A stretch of 64,000 nt of DNA from NCBI GenBank assembly GCA_022701275.1, contig CP031740.1:755001-819000 (forward strand). Direction: 5' to 3'. Position 1 is the first letter of the stretch. Every line of letters starts with the position of its first letter. Both the position numbers and the translations under genes were made by a program. A model generated the notes under the pieces. That model was not told the origin of the DNA, did not search any database, and saw nothing but the letters and a program-made list of their open reading frames with translations. Below, piece after piece: positions 54,184-63,080 of this stretch. Source of the DNA: Microcoleus vaginatus PCC 9802 (GTDB taxonomy: Bacteria; Cyanobacteriota; Cyanobacteriia; Cyanobacteriales; Microcoleaceae).

Positions 54184-55236
54184 ATGACAGCATCGATCGA
54201 AAAACCACTAAATTTGACATCCGCAAGTGACACTTCCAACCTGCGCCTCAAAGATATTCTCAAAACCCTGCCGCGGGAAGTATTCGCCAAAAACCCCCGC
54301 AAAGCTTGGACAAAAGTAATCGTCAACGTTTTGCTAGTTGCGGTCGGTTACTGGGGCATAGCAGTCTCTCCTTGGTTTCTACTACCCCTAATGTGGATTT
54401 TCACAGGCACCGGATTAACCGGTTTTTTTGTGATCGGTCACGACTGCGGGCATCGCTCATTTGCTAACCGCCGCTGGGTAAACGATTTAGTCGGACATCT
54501 CGCATTTCTGCCGTTAATTTATCCGTTTCACGCATGGCGCCATGGCCACAATTATCACCACAAGCACACCAATAAAATTGGCGAAGATAATGCTTGGCAA
54601 CCCATGACAGCAGAAGACTACGCTGCTGCTCCCAAGGCTTTACAAATAGCTTATAGTTTAATTTTCGGTCGGATGTGGTGGATCGGCTCGATCGCCCACT
54701 GGGGAAAAGTGCACTTTATGTGGTGGCGCTTCAAAGGCAAACAGCAACAAGAACAAGTCCGGTTTTCGGTTTTTGTCGTTTTAATCGGTGCTGCGATCGG
54801 ATTCCCGATTTTAATTGCAACCACAGGCATTTGGGGATTTGTCAAATTTTGGTTGATGCCCTGGCTGGTTTACCATTTCTGGATGAGCACTTTTACGATC
54901 GTTCACCACACAGCACCAGATATTTCCTTTAAAGAACCGGAAGAATGGGACGAAGCCCAAGCGCAACTATCGGGAACAGTTCACTGCGATTATCCCCGCT
55001 GGGTAGAGTTTCTGTGCCACGACATTAACGTCCACGTTCCCCACCACCTTTCAACTGCTATTCCCTGGTACAATTTGCGCCTCGCCCACAGCAGCTTAAA
55101 GGAAAATTGGCAAGATCATCTCTACGAAACAGAATTTTCTTGGTCTTTAATGAAGCGGATTGCCGACAACTGTCACCTATACGATCCCGCTGGCGGCTAT
55201 CAGACATTGCAGGAATTTAACGCTCAAACAAAGTAG
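54184..55236 (+). CDS. desA: Acyl-lipid delta-12 (omega-6) fatty acid desaturase
   Basis: The 350-residue membrane di-iron enzyme has the three histidine boxes: HDCGH (86-90), HNYHH (122-126) and HVPHH (284-288). Four hydrophobic helices are visible (around 48-78, 100-118, 195-215, 222-240). It inserts the second double bond at delta-12 of oleate on membrane lipids, which maintains fluidity in the cold. Signature [20 protein letters not shown] is DesA-like. A strong terminator follows. The 257-bp upstream region is A/T-rich with an AGCGATCGCT palindrome, but no cold element could be named. Confidence 0.92.
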   Translation: MTASIEKPLNLTSASDTSNLRLKDILKTLPREVFAKNPRKAWTKVIVNVLLVAVGYWGIAVSPWFLLPLMWIFTGTGLTGFFVIGHDCGHRSFANRRWVNDLVGHLAFLPLIYPFHAWRHGHNYHHKHTNKIGEDNAWQPMTAEDYAAAPKALQIAYSLIFGRMWWIGSIAHWGKVHFMWWRFKGKQQQEQVRFSVFVVLIGAAIGFPILIATTGIWGFVKFWLMPWLVYHFWMSTFTIVHHTAPDISFKEPEEWDEAQAQLSGTVHCDYPRWVEFLCHDINVHVPHHLSTAIPWYNLRLAHSSLKENWQDHLYETEFSWSLMKRIADNCHLYDPAGGYQTLQEFNAQTK

Positions 55237-55261
55237 TTTTGAAGCGCCATTAATCCCCAAA

Positions 55262-55293
55262 AAACCCGGTTTGTCAAACACAACCGGGTTTTT
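55262..55293 (+). terminator. Rho-independent terminator of desA
   Basis: AAACCCGGTT (55262-55271) pairs with AACCGGGTTT (55282-55291), 10-nt loop, then TT. It starts 26 bp after the desA stop. Confidence 0.8.
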
Positions 55294-55385
55294 CGATATT
55301 ACAATCCATAGTTTTTGTAAGGGGCGGAATGCGCGCCCTACTGTCAATATCACAATCCTTACCATTATTAAATCAGTCATTCCCA

Positions 55386-55415
55386 ATCTAAAATCTAAAA
55401 TCTAAAATCTAAAAT
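55386..55415. repeat. (ATCTAAA)4 array before the nuclease-ParA gene
   Basis: Four heptamers, AATCTAAAATCTAAAATCTA onward, end 3 bp before the ATG at 55419. No Shine-Dalgarno is visible. Confidence 0.85.
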
Positions 55416-55418
55416 CGA

Positions 55419-56921
55419 ATGACTTTCAATCCCAATAACTGTCGCAACGAAAGCGAAGTAGAAAGCAAACTCATTGTCAGCTATCTGCTACCAAAGTTAG
55501 GCTATACGCCCGACACTTGGCACCAAGAAATCGCATTTGGGAATATTCGTCTAGACTTCCTCTCCTTTGCCACCCAAGTTATCCCCATAGTTGTCGATGC
55601 AGACTCGCCGATGAGTGTAGTTATGGAGGCTAAACATCCCAAGGAAAATTTAGACCGCCACCTGCGAAAACTCAATCGCTATTTAACAACTTTGAGCATC
55701 CGCTATGGACTCATAACTAACGGTAAAGAAATTAGAATTTACCAAAGAGTCGCCGATGATATTCAGCTAGTCTTTAAGTGTGCTGGAAAAGACATTGAAA
55801 ATAGAATTGATGAAATTATCGCTTTAATTGGCAGAGAGCGTTTAAAATTTATAAAAAATCCCGATAATCTCGAACTGGAAGATAGTAAAATTAATTTGGT
55901 TAGTCCTGAGTTAATTAGCGAAGTCCCAGTAAAGCCCAACAATCCCGCCACCGCAGAACCTGAGCCAAGTCAAATCTCAGAACCGGAACAAATACCTGAA
56001 AATTATCCAGTTAAGCCTCAAGTTAAAGCAGATGTAACCGTTCCCCAAAAAAGCCAAAATACGATGAAAATCATTGCAGTTTACCACAATAAAGGCGGCG
56101 TTGGCAAAACTACAACCGTAGTCAATTTAGCCGCAGCGCTGAGCAAACAAGGTAAAAGAGTCTTGGTAATCGACTTAGATAGTCAAGCGAATACAACATT
56201 TGCGACAGGTTTAGTAAAATTTGAGGATGAAGAACAAGATGATTTGAAAAACAACAATATTCTTCACGTTTTGCAGTCAGCCGATTTTTACTCAATATCA
56301 GCAGTCGCGAGAAAGTCTAATTTTTGCACTCCAGCAATAGATGTGATTCCTTCTCATATTGATTTAATGCAATATGAAAATGAACTAAACTCACTGGATT
56401 ACAGTAAAATAATTTTGATTCAAAAACTAGCCGAAGTACAAGAAAAATACGATATTGTACTGATTGATACGCCGCCATCTTTGAATTTATATGCTAGAGT
56501 TGCTTTGATTGCTGCTGATTATTTAATTATTCCTTCTGACTTAAAGCCTTTTGCCAATCAAGGACTAATTCATGTCAAAGATTTTATCGGAAAAATCAAT
56601 GGATTCAAGAAACTAATTGGCAGAAATTCTCTAGAAATTTTAGGCGTCCTTCCTTGTAAAATATCAACTAACACTAAATTTATACAGTACAGTTTGCCCA
56701 AACGGAGGGCGGCAATTCCCAAACGCTACGGCCTGGAAATTATGGAAAGCGCCATTTACGAAAGAGATGATTTGGCTAAGTGTGCAGAACAAACTCAGAT
56801 GGTGGGAGATATGGAAATTGCCGATCCGATTTCCGTGCTAGACTTTAATCCAGATTCTACCGCATCTCAAGAATTTGAAGTATTAGCAATGGAAGTCTTG
56901 GAAAAGATAGGTGGTAAATAA
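55419..56921 (+). CDS. HsdR_N-like PD-(D/E)XK nuclease domain fused to a ParA ATPase
   Basis: Two domains in 500 residues. Residues ~8-145 resemble the type I restriction HsdR_N nuclease: Asp46 in IRLDFLSF and Glu70-Ala-Lys72 in [12 protein letters not shown] form a D...ExK site, then [17 protein letters not shown] Pro/Glu-rich linker (~165-215) follows. Residues 216-500 are ParA: KGGVGKTT (225-232, deviant Walker A), [21 protein letters not shown] (Walker B) and [13 protein letters not shown]. Met216 has an in-frame ATG (56064) that could yield free ParA. The stop overlaps the next start by one base (TAATG). Domain calls are firm; a joint DNA-targeting role is inferred. Confidence 0.88.
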   Translation: MTFNPNNCRNESEVESKLIVSYLLPKLGYTPDTWHQEIAFGNIRLDFLSFATQVIPIVVDADSPMSVVMEAKHPKENLDRHLRKLNRYLTTLSIRYGLITNGKEIRIYQRVADDIQLVFKCAGKDIENRIDEIIALIGRERLKFIKNPDNLELEDSKINLVSPELISEVPVKPNNPATAEPEPSQISEPEQIPENYPVKPQVKADVTVPQKSQNTMKIIAVYHNKGGVGKTTTVVNLAAALSKQGKRVLVIDLDSQANTTFATGLVKFEDEEQDDLKNNNILHVLQSADFYSISAVARKSNFCTPAIDVIPSHIDLMQYENELNSLDYSKIILIQKLAEVQEKYDIVLIDTPPSLNLYARVALIAADYLIIPSDLKPFANQGLIHVKDFIGKINGFKKLIGRNSLEILGVLPCKISTNTKFIQYSLPKRRAAIPKRYGLEIMESAIYERDDLAKCAEQTQMVGDMEIADPISVLDFNPDSTASQEFEVLAMEVLEKIGGK

Positions 56922-57850
56922 TGAAAAAATTATTGGTGTCGTTGGTTCTAGTTAAAAAGATTACATCCACAGTTCCCCGTTCCAATTTTGCCGAGCGCGA
57001 TTTGGAGAAACTGGCGCAACTGATTTTAGAATTAGGAGGATTGATTAACCCCATAATTCTCCGCCGCAACGGTATGGATTCCTACGAGATAGTAGACGGA
57101 GACTTTGAATACTACGCGGCGGCGAAAGCCCGGGAAATCAACCCTATGAAAGGCGAGACAATCGGAGCATTTATTCTTGAACCCGAAAATGAAGGACTGC
57201 TTTTACAGCAAGTTCAAGCGCTGAGGAAATCAGCCAAAACTGAGAATTTAGTTGAGAACCCAGAAACCGGGGTTTTGTACGAAAATACTTCGTCGCAGCC
57301 GGCCGATTCAATAAAGAACCCGGTTTCTTTGGTCGAAGTCCCTAATTTATGTGAAAATGAAACTCCCCAAGATTCATCTAGTTTAGAACAGCGACTAACA
57401 AATATTGAAGCTCAGTTTGCCAGTCAAATTAATGAATTAAAAGCCGAGTACGCCCGCGAACAAAAAGTTTTAGCCCAGAGTATACAAGAACTTGAAAACC
57501 GAATCTTACAACAAGTACCTCTGTTAGTTGAAGCTGGGTTAGCAAACAGAATTAATGAGTTGAAATCAGAGTCGCCGCCCGAAAAACAAGTGGTGGTAGA
57601 GAGGATACCAGAAGTTGAAAACGTAGCTTCCGAAGCAATGTCGGCGTTGGAAGCACTCAATACTTTAGAGAAAAATCAACTGTCGGCTAATTTGAAAGAT
57701 GCTGGCTTGAAGCTTTCAATAATCCAAATAATACTCAAAGAGCGAGATGTGCGGCCGTTTGTCTCATTTGCAAATGTGGTGGAACGTGTTAAAGGGTTAG
57801 CCGACAAAACAATGATTAAAATAATTGATAAGTGGCACAAATATTCATAA
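56921..57850 (+). CDS. ParB-like N-terminal domain protein with coiled coil
   Basis: The 309-residue protein starts inside the upstream stop. Residues ~15-75 resemble the ParB/Srx fold: DLEKLAQLILELGGLINPII and DSYEIVDGDFEYYAAAKA. Canonical ParB has G-E-R-R-x-R-A where this reads GDFEYYAA, so the CTPase motif is changed. Residues ~112-138 are encoded by a dispersed repeat (see below). A coiled coil (150-215) and a helical C-terminus (FVSFANVVERVKGLADKTMI) follow. No classic HTH is visible. Co-translation with nuclease-ParA suggests a partner protein. Low similarity to genuine ParB. Confidence 0.75.
   Translation: MKKLLVSLVLVKKITSTVPRSNFAERDLEKLAQLILELGGLINPIILRRNGMDSYEIVDGDFEYYAAAKAREINPMKGETIGAFILEPENEGLLLQQVQALRKSAKTENLVENPETGVLYENTSSQPADSIKNPVSLVEVPNLCENETPQDSSSLEQRLTNIEAQFASQINELKAEYAREQKVLAQSIQELENRILQQVPLLVEAGLANRINELKSESPPEKQVVVERIPEVENVASEAMSALEALNTLEKNQLSANLKDAGLKLSIIQIILKERDVRPFVSFANVVERVKGLADKTMIKIIDKWHKYS
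57254..57335. repeat. AAACCGGG/CCCGGTTT repeat inside the ParB-like gene
   Basis: AGAAACCGGGGTTTT (57260 region) and AAGAACCCGGTTTCTT (57315-57331) flank a 50-bp centre and encode residues ~112-138, including NPETGVLYEN and KNPVSLVE. The core is that of the desA terminator and of 47073-47137. Confidence 0.7.
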
Positions 57851-58270
57851 CTCGCAATTCCTGCAGCCACTGGCAACTTTGACTCAGTGAGTCTCTACGC
57901 CAAAAAAAGTAAAGATGAGTAAAGCAGTGTATCATTCGTGTCCCACAGCCAGTTAAACTCATCACAGTAGCTTTTTTTAGGAATTGCAGTAACTTTTGCC
58001 GATCGCCCGGGCTGTCACCGCACAGCCAGCGGCACAGGTACAGCAGCAACGCGATATCTCCCCCAGATAACCGAGTTCGATCGCACACTGGGAAGACTCA
58101 GCCCAAGAAACCCTTTAACTTACCACAGTCTGGGTAAGGTGTTTGTCTCGCACCCTACAATTACAGTTCTTGGGTTAGTCCTGCAGCACTTAAAACGCAG
58201 GCTGTCAAGTGCAAACATACATAAATACCTACACACCAGATTTTAATGACAAAAGGGGACTTGTAACAAG
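57851..58270. other. Intergenic region between the two ParB-like genes
   Basis: No gene and no clear centromere-like repeat array. It contains a small GGCTGT/ACAGCC hairpin (about 58009-58026) and a GCACCCTACAA dispersed fragment. A minus-strand frame (57816-58088) looks spurious. A promoter for the second ParB-like gene probably lies at its right end. Confidence 0.4.
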
Positions 58271-59365
58271 ATGGATCGATCGTCCGATCAAAACCGAATA
58301 GTTGAATATTTACGGATTAAGCCCATTACTCACAGTCAGATTTACACTTCCCAAATTGCAGTACCAGAGCCTCAGCGGGGCGAAATTCCTCGCGAACGCC
58401 GCGAAGCTCTCAGGAGAAGTCTGATCGAGCAAGGCAGCAACTTAATTCCTTTAATTGTACGCCCTACAGAAGCTTACAGCAACGAAGAAGAATATGAAGT
58501 TGTTTGCGGCTCAGATTGGTGTATTCTTGCTAAAGAACTGGGCATCGAGCAAATGTGGGCGTGGGTATTTGAAATGACCGACGAGGAGGTAGCTGTTGCT
58601 CAAGCAGAAATGGAACATTTAGCTCCGCAACAGACTCAGAAAACCGCACAAATTGAGACTCTACTGCAACAATTTGAGCTATCATTTCAAAAAAAGGTAG
58701 ATAGTCTAACAAAACAAATAGAACAATCTGTTAAAAAAAATGAAGACCTGCTAAAAAAGCACGTAAAAGCTCTAACTGAGCAGAACTTTGAGCGTAACCA
58801 AATAGAACAGATTAAGCATTTGCTCGAACAAGTGGAAAAAGCATTTCATGAAAAGGTAGATAAAATGGCTAAAAAAATTGAACAATCGAGCAGCAACCGT
58901 CTGCCAACATCGGCTGTTATTTCTGAGGTAAATCTTGAAGGTGCTTTGAGACAGTTGGATGAACTGGAAAGACTGCTGTCAATAAAATTAGAACGCACAG
59001 TCCAAACAATTAATCAGTTTGTTTCCGAGGCCATTGAAGACGTAGAAAATGACCTAAAAAATCAAATTGAAACGCTCCGCCGCCAACTGGGAGCCGCAGG
59101 GACGCACTCAGAAATACAGGCGGAGGTACAACCGAAAAAGCAGTCAAAAACGCAGCCTAAGAAGCAGTCGAAAGCACAGCAGAAACCTCAGCTACCGCAG
59201 TTGCAGTTAGAGTTGCCGTTTCCGTCCCCGTCCCCAGAGGAAGACTACGAAAGTCTTTCGCTGAGACGGTTGAAGGCGCTCGGCAAAGACCGGAAAGTGC
59301 GGGGCTACGCGCGCATGAAACGACCGGAAATTCTGGTGGCTCTCAGACAAACTGACGGTCAATAA
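58271..59365 (+). CDS. ParB-like protein with coiled coil and Rho_N/SAP-like C-terminus
   Basis: Residues ~25-115 resemble a ParB N-terminal domain: ERREALRRSLIEQGSNLIPL, then YEVVCGSDWCILAKELGI and EMTDEEVAVAQAEME. Canonical GERR is CGSD here. A long coiled coil (118-280) with two similar KVD(S/K)(L/M)xK(Q/K)IEQS units follows. Then comes a Lys/Gln-rich linker with PKKQSKTQPKKQSKAQQ (290-315). The C-terminal ~35 residues (LSLRRLKALGKDRKVRGYAR, then RPEILVAL) are a Rho_N/SAP-like nucleic-acid-binding helix pair. It probably binds DNA with the upstream ParA. This family pairing is not one I can name. Confidence 0.78.
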   Translation: MDRSSDQNRIVEYLRIKPITHSQIYTSQIAVPEPQRGEIPRERREALRRSLIEQGSNLIPLIVRPTEAYSNEEEYEVVCGSDWCILAKELGIEQMWAWVFEMTDEEVAVAQAEMEHLAPQQTQKTAQIETLLQQFELSFQKKVDSLTKQIEQSVKKNEDLLKKHVKALTEQNFERNQIEQIKHLLEQVEKAFHEKVDKMAKKIEQSSSNRLPTSAVISEVNLEGALRQLDELERLLSIKLERTVQTINQFVSEAIEDVENDLKNQIETLRRQLGAAGTHSEIQAEVQPKKQSKTQPKKQSKAQQKPQLPQLQLELPFPSPSPEEDYESLSLRRLKALGKDRKVRGYARMKRPEILVALRQTDGQ

Positions 59366-59518
59366 AACGCTAATTGCTAATAGTTAAAGACTAATTCTGG
59401 GGTGTTCGATCGCGTTTTTGGGCAAAAAGCGCGATCGGGCTTTCAGAATAGTCCTGGGCAGAGATATGAAAAGCTTGCTAAAATAGACACACAACCTCTT
59501 ACTCCTCACCAAGCAGCC

Positions 59519-60235
59519 ATGTCCGCAACCGCAGAATTAGCTACTACCCAAGAGATACTAGAACAAGAAATACCAGAAAATGTTATCTTTCCTTCAGGCG
59601 ATTTATACAGTGACGAACCTCCCGTGGAAACAGAACTGCATCTCCGACAAATAATCCTACTCTTCCACTGTCTAGAATGGCTGTGGCGAGATAGAAACAA
59701 TTTCTATGCTGCTGGAAACCTCACCATTTATTACAGTCCCAAGCAACTCAAATCGAAAGACTTCCGAGGCCCCGACTTTTTTGTGGTACTCGGAACCGAA
59801 CGAAAAACTCGGAAAAGCTGGGTAGTTTGGGAAGAAGAGGGAAAGTACCCCAATATTATCGTTGAAATCCTGTCGCCCAAAACAGCGGATATAGACAAAA
59901 ACTTTAAAAAACAACTCTATCAAGATACTTTTCGCACTCATGATTACTTTTGGTTTGACCCAGAAACTTTAGAATTAGCTGGGTTTCATTTAGTTGACGG
60001 GGAATATGAACCGATCGCACCAAACGAATTCGGCCATCTGCGGAGTCAGCAGCTCGATTTGAGTCTCGGAATTTGTGGCGGAAAATTGCGTTTCTTTACA
60101 GCAGAAGGAGAGCTTGTCCCTACTCCTGAAGAGGTTGCAGAAAGGGAGACTCAACGAGCCGGACAAGAGGCTCAACGAGCCGATCGCCTGGCCGCGAAAC
60201 TGCGAGAATTAAATATTGATCCCGATACAATTTAG
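59519..60235 (+). CDS. Uma2 family endonuclease (DUF820)
   Basis: From ATG 59519 the protein has 238 residues. The Uma2 PD-(D/E)XK core is visible: DFRGPDFFVVLG (Asp), then GKYPNIIVEILSPKTADIDK (Glu...Lys), and DTFRTHDYFWFDPETLELAG. The tail has repeated AQRA(D/G)R(L/Q)E-type units common in this family. Uma2 proteins are multi-copy in cyanobacteria and their function is unsettled. A longer frame from GTG 59402 exists but the extra 39 residues are not family-like. It is the likely end of the ParA/ParB-like gene run. Confidence 0.85.
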   Translation: MSATAELATTQEILEQEIPENVIFPSGDLYSDEPPVETELHLRQIILLFHCLEWLWRDRNNFYAAGNLTIYYSPKQLKSKDFRGPDFFVVLGTERKTRKSWVVWEEEGKYPNIIVEILSPKTADIDKNFKKQLYQDTFRTHDYFWFDPETLELAGFHLVDGEYEPIAPNEFGHLRSQQLDLSLGICGGKLRFFTAEGELVPTPEEVAERETQRAGQEAQRADRLAAKLRELNIDPDTI

Positions 60236-60277
60236 CGATCGCCCTTTTTATTGTAAGTTTCTGTATTGTAAGCGCGT

Positions 60278-60613
60278 TTAGGCGATCGCATATCCCGTAT
60301 GTTGCCGAACATGATACGGATGAAACCCTAAAACTATCTGGTCTTTAGGCACTCCTAATTCTACAAGTTCTGGGGTAATTCCCGTTTCTATACCATCTTG
60401 GTGAATCCAAATTTTGCCGTCGATAATTTCCACATGAACGATACAATCGTGAATTCTTTGAGACCCTTGCCAGCCTTCGGGCATCAGTAAAAAATTGTTT
60501 TGTTCGCGGTCAACAATAACGCTGCTTTTAATTTCTCCGTATTGGTAGGGAATCTGGGCATAACTATCTAAGATTTTCTGAATAAATCCGCGATATTCAT
60601 CTAGTCTATCCAT
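60278..60613 (-). CDS. xisI: XisI-like fdxN element excision controlling protein
   Basis: The 111-residue protein starts MDRLDEYRGFIQKILDSYAQ and has the family core VDREQNNFLLMPEGWQGSQR, IHDCIVHVEIIDGKIWIHQDG and LGFHPYHVRQHTGYAIA. In Anabaena XisH and XisI are needed with XisF for excision of the fdxN element; the family is widespread and mostly of unknown role. Normally xisH lies directly upstream and overlaps. Here only its 3' end survives (60601-60756). The XisI frame is intact. Confidence 0.92.
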   Translation of the reverse strand: MDRLDEYRGFIQKILDSYAQIPYQYGEIKSSVIVDREQNNFLLMPEGWQGSQRIHDCIVHVEIIDGKIWIHQDGIETGITPELVELGVPKDQIVLGFHPYHVRQHTGYAIA

Positions 60614-60756
60614 CTGACAACGGTCTCCTTTAATGAATCAAAAACTATTAATTTAAATCTCTTTTTTCCTAACAAAACCTGCCCGATAGGTTCAGAAAAA
60701 AATTGTGCATAAACTTCTGCACGGATTGCCAGATATATTATCCGTAATTCATGAGT
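60601..60756 (-). pseudogene. xisH: xisH fragment (C-terminal ~50 codons)
   Basis: Translated on the minus strand this gives HELRIIYLAIRAEVYAQFF, then EPIGQVLLGKKRFKLIVFD and ETVVRWID, the C-terminus of XisH. The stop (60603-60601) overlaps the xisI start by 13 bp, as in intact pairs. Upstream the match ends at the stop codon of the histidine kinase gene (60749-60751), so about two thirds of the gene is gone. Confidence 0.82.
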
Positions 60757-62632
60757 TGTCTTGCCTAATTGGCAATTCTATTATAAACTCCGTACCTCGA
60801 TCGGGTGCTGAAACGCATTTCAATTTACCTTTGTGTTTTTCCGAGATTATATTGTAGCTAATATACAAGCCCAAACCAGTACCTTTTCCGACTTGTTTAG
60901 TTGTATAAAAAGGATCAAAAATGCGGTTTATTATCTCTTCTGGCATACCGCTGCCGTTATCCGTAATGCTGACAGCTACACAATTTTTATCTAAAAGCTT
61001 CGTGCTAATTTCGATTTGCGGTAAAGTTTCAGGCTCCTTAATGTTTCTTTTAATCCTTTTGACGACCAAAGCATCAATCGCATTAACCAGTATATTCATA
61101 AACACTTGATTTAACTCAGAAGCATAGCATTCGATTTTAGGTAAGTTACTGTATTTTTTAATCACCAGAATGCTCCGATTTTCTGTATTAGATTGCAAGC
61201 GGTTATCCAAGATAAGCAGCGTACTATCCAATCCTTCATGTATGTCTACTCTCTTTAGTTCCGACTCGTCCATGCGGGAAAAATTTCGCAAAGATAAGAC
61301 TATCTTTTGAATGCGCTCTGTTCCTATCTTCATCGAAGAGAGAAGTTTAGGCAAGTCTTCCATAAGAAACTCTAGATCGAGTGCTTCTATTTCATTTTGA
61401 ATTTCTGGTGCGGGTTGAGGATAGAATTTTTGATACAATTTGACAACATCGAGTAACTCTTGAGTGTATTGATTGGCGTGAAACAAATTGCCGCCAACAA
61501 AATTAATGGGGTTATTGATTTCGTGAGCAACTCCAGCTACTAACTGTCCCAACCCCGACATTTTTTCGCTTTGAATTAATTGAGCTTGTGCCTGCTGCAA
61601 ATCTCCTAAAGTTTTTTCAATCTGTTGAGTTTGAACTCGCAACTGGTTCTCTACTTGCTGCCGTTGTGCGATCGCAGCATACAGCACTAAAGTTGTCAGC
61701 ACAACAACCCCGATAAAAGACTGCAATAACACCAGAGATTCATTAAGATCGGGACGCGCAAAAGGCCCGCCACCTTTAACTGTTCCTAAAACTGCAATTG
61801 CCGAGACAATAAAAATTAATAATGTTGCTCCTTGGATGTCAAAGCGAAATACTGCCCATAGAAGAAATGGAATCAGCATATACTCTACAGGATAGCCGCC
61901 GCCAAAAGCAATTTTACCTACGGCAAGCACCAGCAGTATCAATATGGTAAACTCAGCCACTTTGACCTGAGATGAGATAGATTTCAAATGCTTCAATTTC
62001 AGCTTTTTTTTTTGCCTTATTCCTGCTGTACCGAGCCCGAATAAATCCTGAAGTTCCTCTAATAGTGGTTGGCTCCAAATTAATACTAGAGGTGTAAAAA
62101 TCAGAATTCCGCCTACATTTGACATCCACCATGTAAACCAGTTCATGCCCCAATCTGCCAGAGGGATCATACCCCGCAAACAGAGAGTGGTAATGCCCAC
62201 AGTCGCACTGACAATCGGGCCGCCCATTCCGCCCATAACTACAAATTTGAACACATTTTGAGGGCGGTCGAACAGATGGCCGCGTCTGACAAACTTGTTT
62301 AGCAGGAAACTGCCTAAGATTGCTGATAAGGTAGTTCCCACAGCGATGCTAGAGGCAATTGCGATAGAAATGGCAACAGAAGCTGCATTTGTCTTGTCCA
62401 AAAAAGCCCAAATATTGGCAAAAAATGAACCAATCCAAATTCCCGGCCAAACGCGATATCCTAGCAGCAGGAGAGCTGCTAAAGCGAACCCGTCAGGAGG
62501 CCACACGGGAGTCACATTGTCTGGCGTAGATGCCAAAAATCTCCCCAGTTCAGCGGTGCTGTAGTATACAGCAGCTAGAACCGTAACTGCTGTCGAGTGC
62601 AGCAACCATTTTGGTAGCGAACGAAAATTCAT
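60749..62632 (-). CDS. MASE1-domain sensor histidine kinase
   Basis: The 627-residue protein has an N-terminal MASE1 region of eight or more transmembrane helices (~10-320, TPVWPPDGFALAALLLLGYR). A short coiled coil (LGDLQQAQAQLIQSEKMSG) precedes the kinase core: QLVAGVAHEINNPINFVGGN (His), NQVFMNILVNAIDALVVKR (N box), VSITDNGSGMP, FDPFYTTKQVGKGTGLGLYI. It is a membrane sensor of unknown stimulus; no response regulator lies next to it. The stop falls exactly at the xisH fragment boundary, but the C-terminus (EFIIELPI) is normal, so the gene appears whole. Confidence 0.9.
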   Translation of the reverse strand: MNFRSLPKWLLHSTAVTVLAAVYYSTAELGRFLASTPDNVTPVWPPDGFALAALLLLGYRVWPGIWIGSFFANIWAFLDKTNAASVAISIAIASSIAVGTTLSAILGSFLLNKFVRRGHLFDRPQNVFKFVVMGGMGGPIVSATVGITTLCLRGMIPLADWGMNWFTWWMSNVGGILIFTPLVLIWSQPLLEELQDLFGLGTAGIRQKKKLKLKHLKSISSQVKVAEFTILILLVLAVGKIAFGGGYPVEYMLIPFLLWAVFRFDIQGATLLIFIVSAIAVLGTVKGGGPFARPDLNESLVLLQSFIGVVVLTTLVLYAAIAQRQQVENQLRVQTQQIEKTLGDLQQAQAQLIQSEKMSGLGQLVAGVAHEINNPINFVGGNLFHANQYTQELLDVVKLYQKFYPQPAPEIQNEIEALDLEFLMEDLPKLLSSMKIGTERIQKIVLSLRNFSRMDESELKRVDIHEGLDSTLLILDNRLQSNTENRSILVIKKYSNLPKIECYASELNQVFMNILVNAIDALVVKRIKRNIKEPETLPQIEISTKLLDKNCVAVSITDNGSGMPEEIINRIFDPFYTTKQVGKGTGLGLYISYNIISEKHKGKLKCVSAPDRGTEFIIELPIRQDNS

Positions 62633-63080
62633 TAAAACTCTGTGAACTTGCTCTTATTTTTTAACAATATTCGGAGCCGAGCGCCAATTTTTTGACAAAG
62701 TTGCTTCCGAGGATCATCCCCAGGTATAAAACAGCAAAAAACCAGCAAAAATTATGAGTTCAAGCATAGTCATTGTTGCGGCAGATGTCTGTAATTCACC
62801 ATAGCAGACTTCTGACCGAAAAATTGGGTCACCAGCCCCCGGATTCATTTGTGGTTTCAATCTAAAATCTAAAATCTAAAATCGGATGACGAATGGCTTT
62901 GTTAACTCACTTGCCCTCGATCGCACTCGCTGTCATAACATAAAACCAGAAGCAGCGCGTGCGACAGATCGGCAGATAAAAGCTCATCAATTATGTCAAA
63001 ATTAATGTCAAGATTAATTCAGCGATCGCCAAAAATCCTCAGCTTCAGCCAAGCGTAAAAATCCGACGCAGCAAGTTCCA
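62633..63080. other. Intergenic region with heptamer array
   Basis: No gene seen. An (ATCTAAA)3 array lies at 62860-62883, directly followed by CGGATGACGAATGG. A TGTCAAAATTAATGTCAAGATTAATT direct repeat (62993-63018) precedes the truncated kinase gene. Confidence 0.5.

Noticed and set aside
57816-58088. 90-codon minus-strand frame between ParB-like genes
   Set aside because: Cys/Trp-rich, overlaps the end of the first ParB-like gene, and no recognisable family.
57851-58270. parS-like centromere for the ParA/ParB-like genes
   Set aside because: Only one small hairpin and no iterated motif; not enough to call a centromere.
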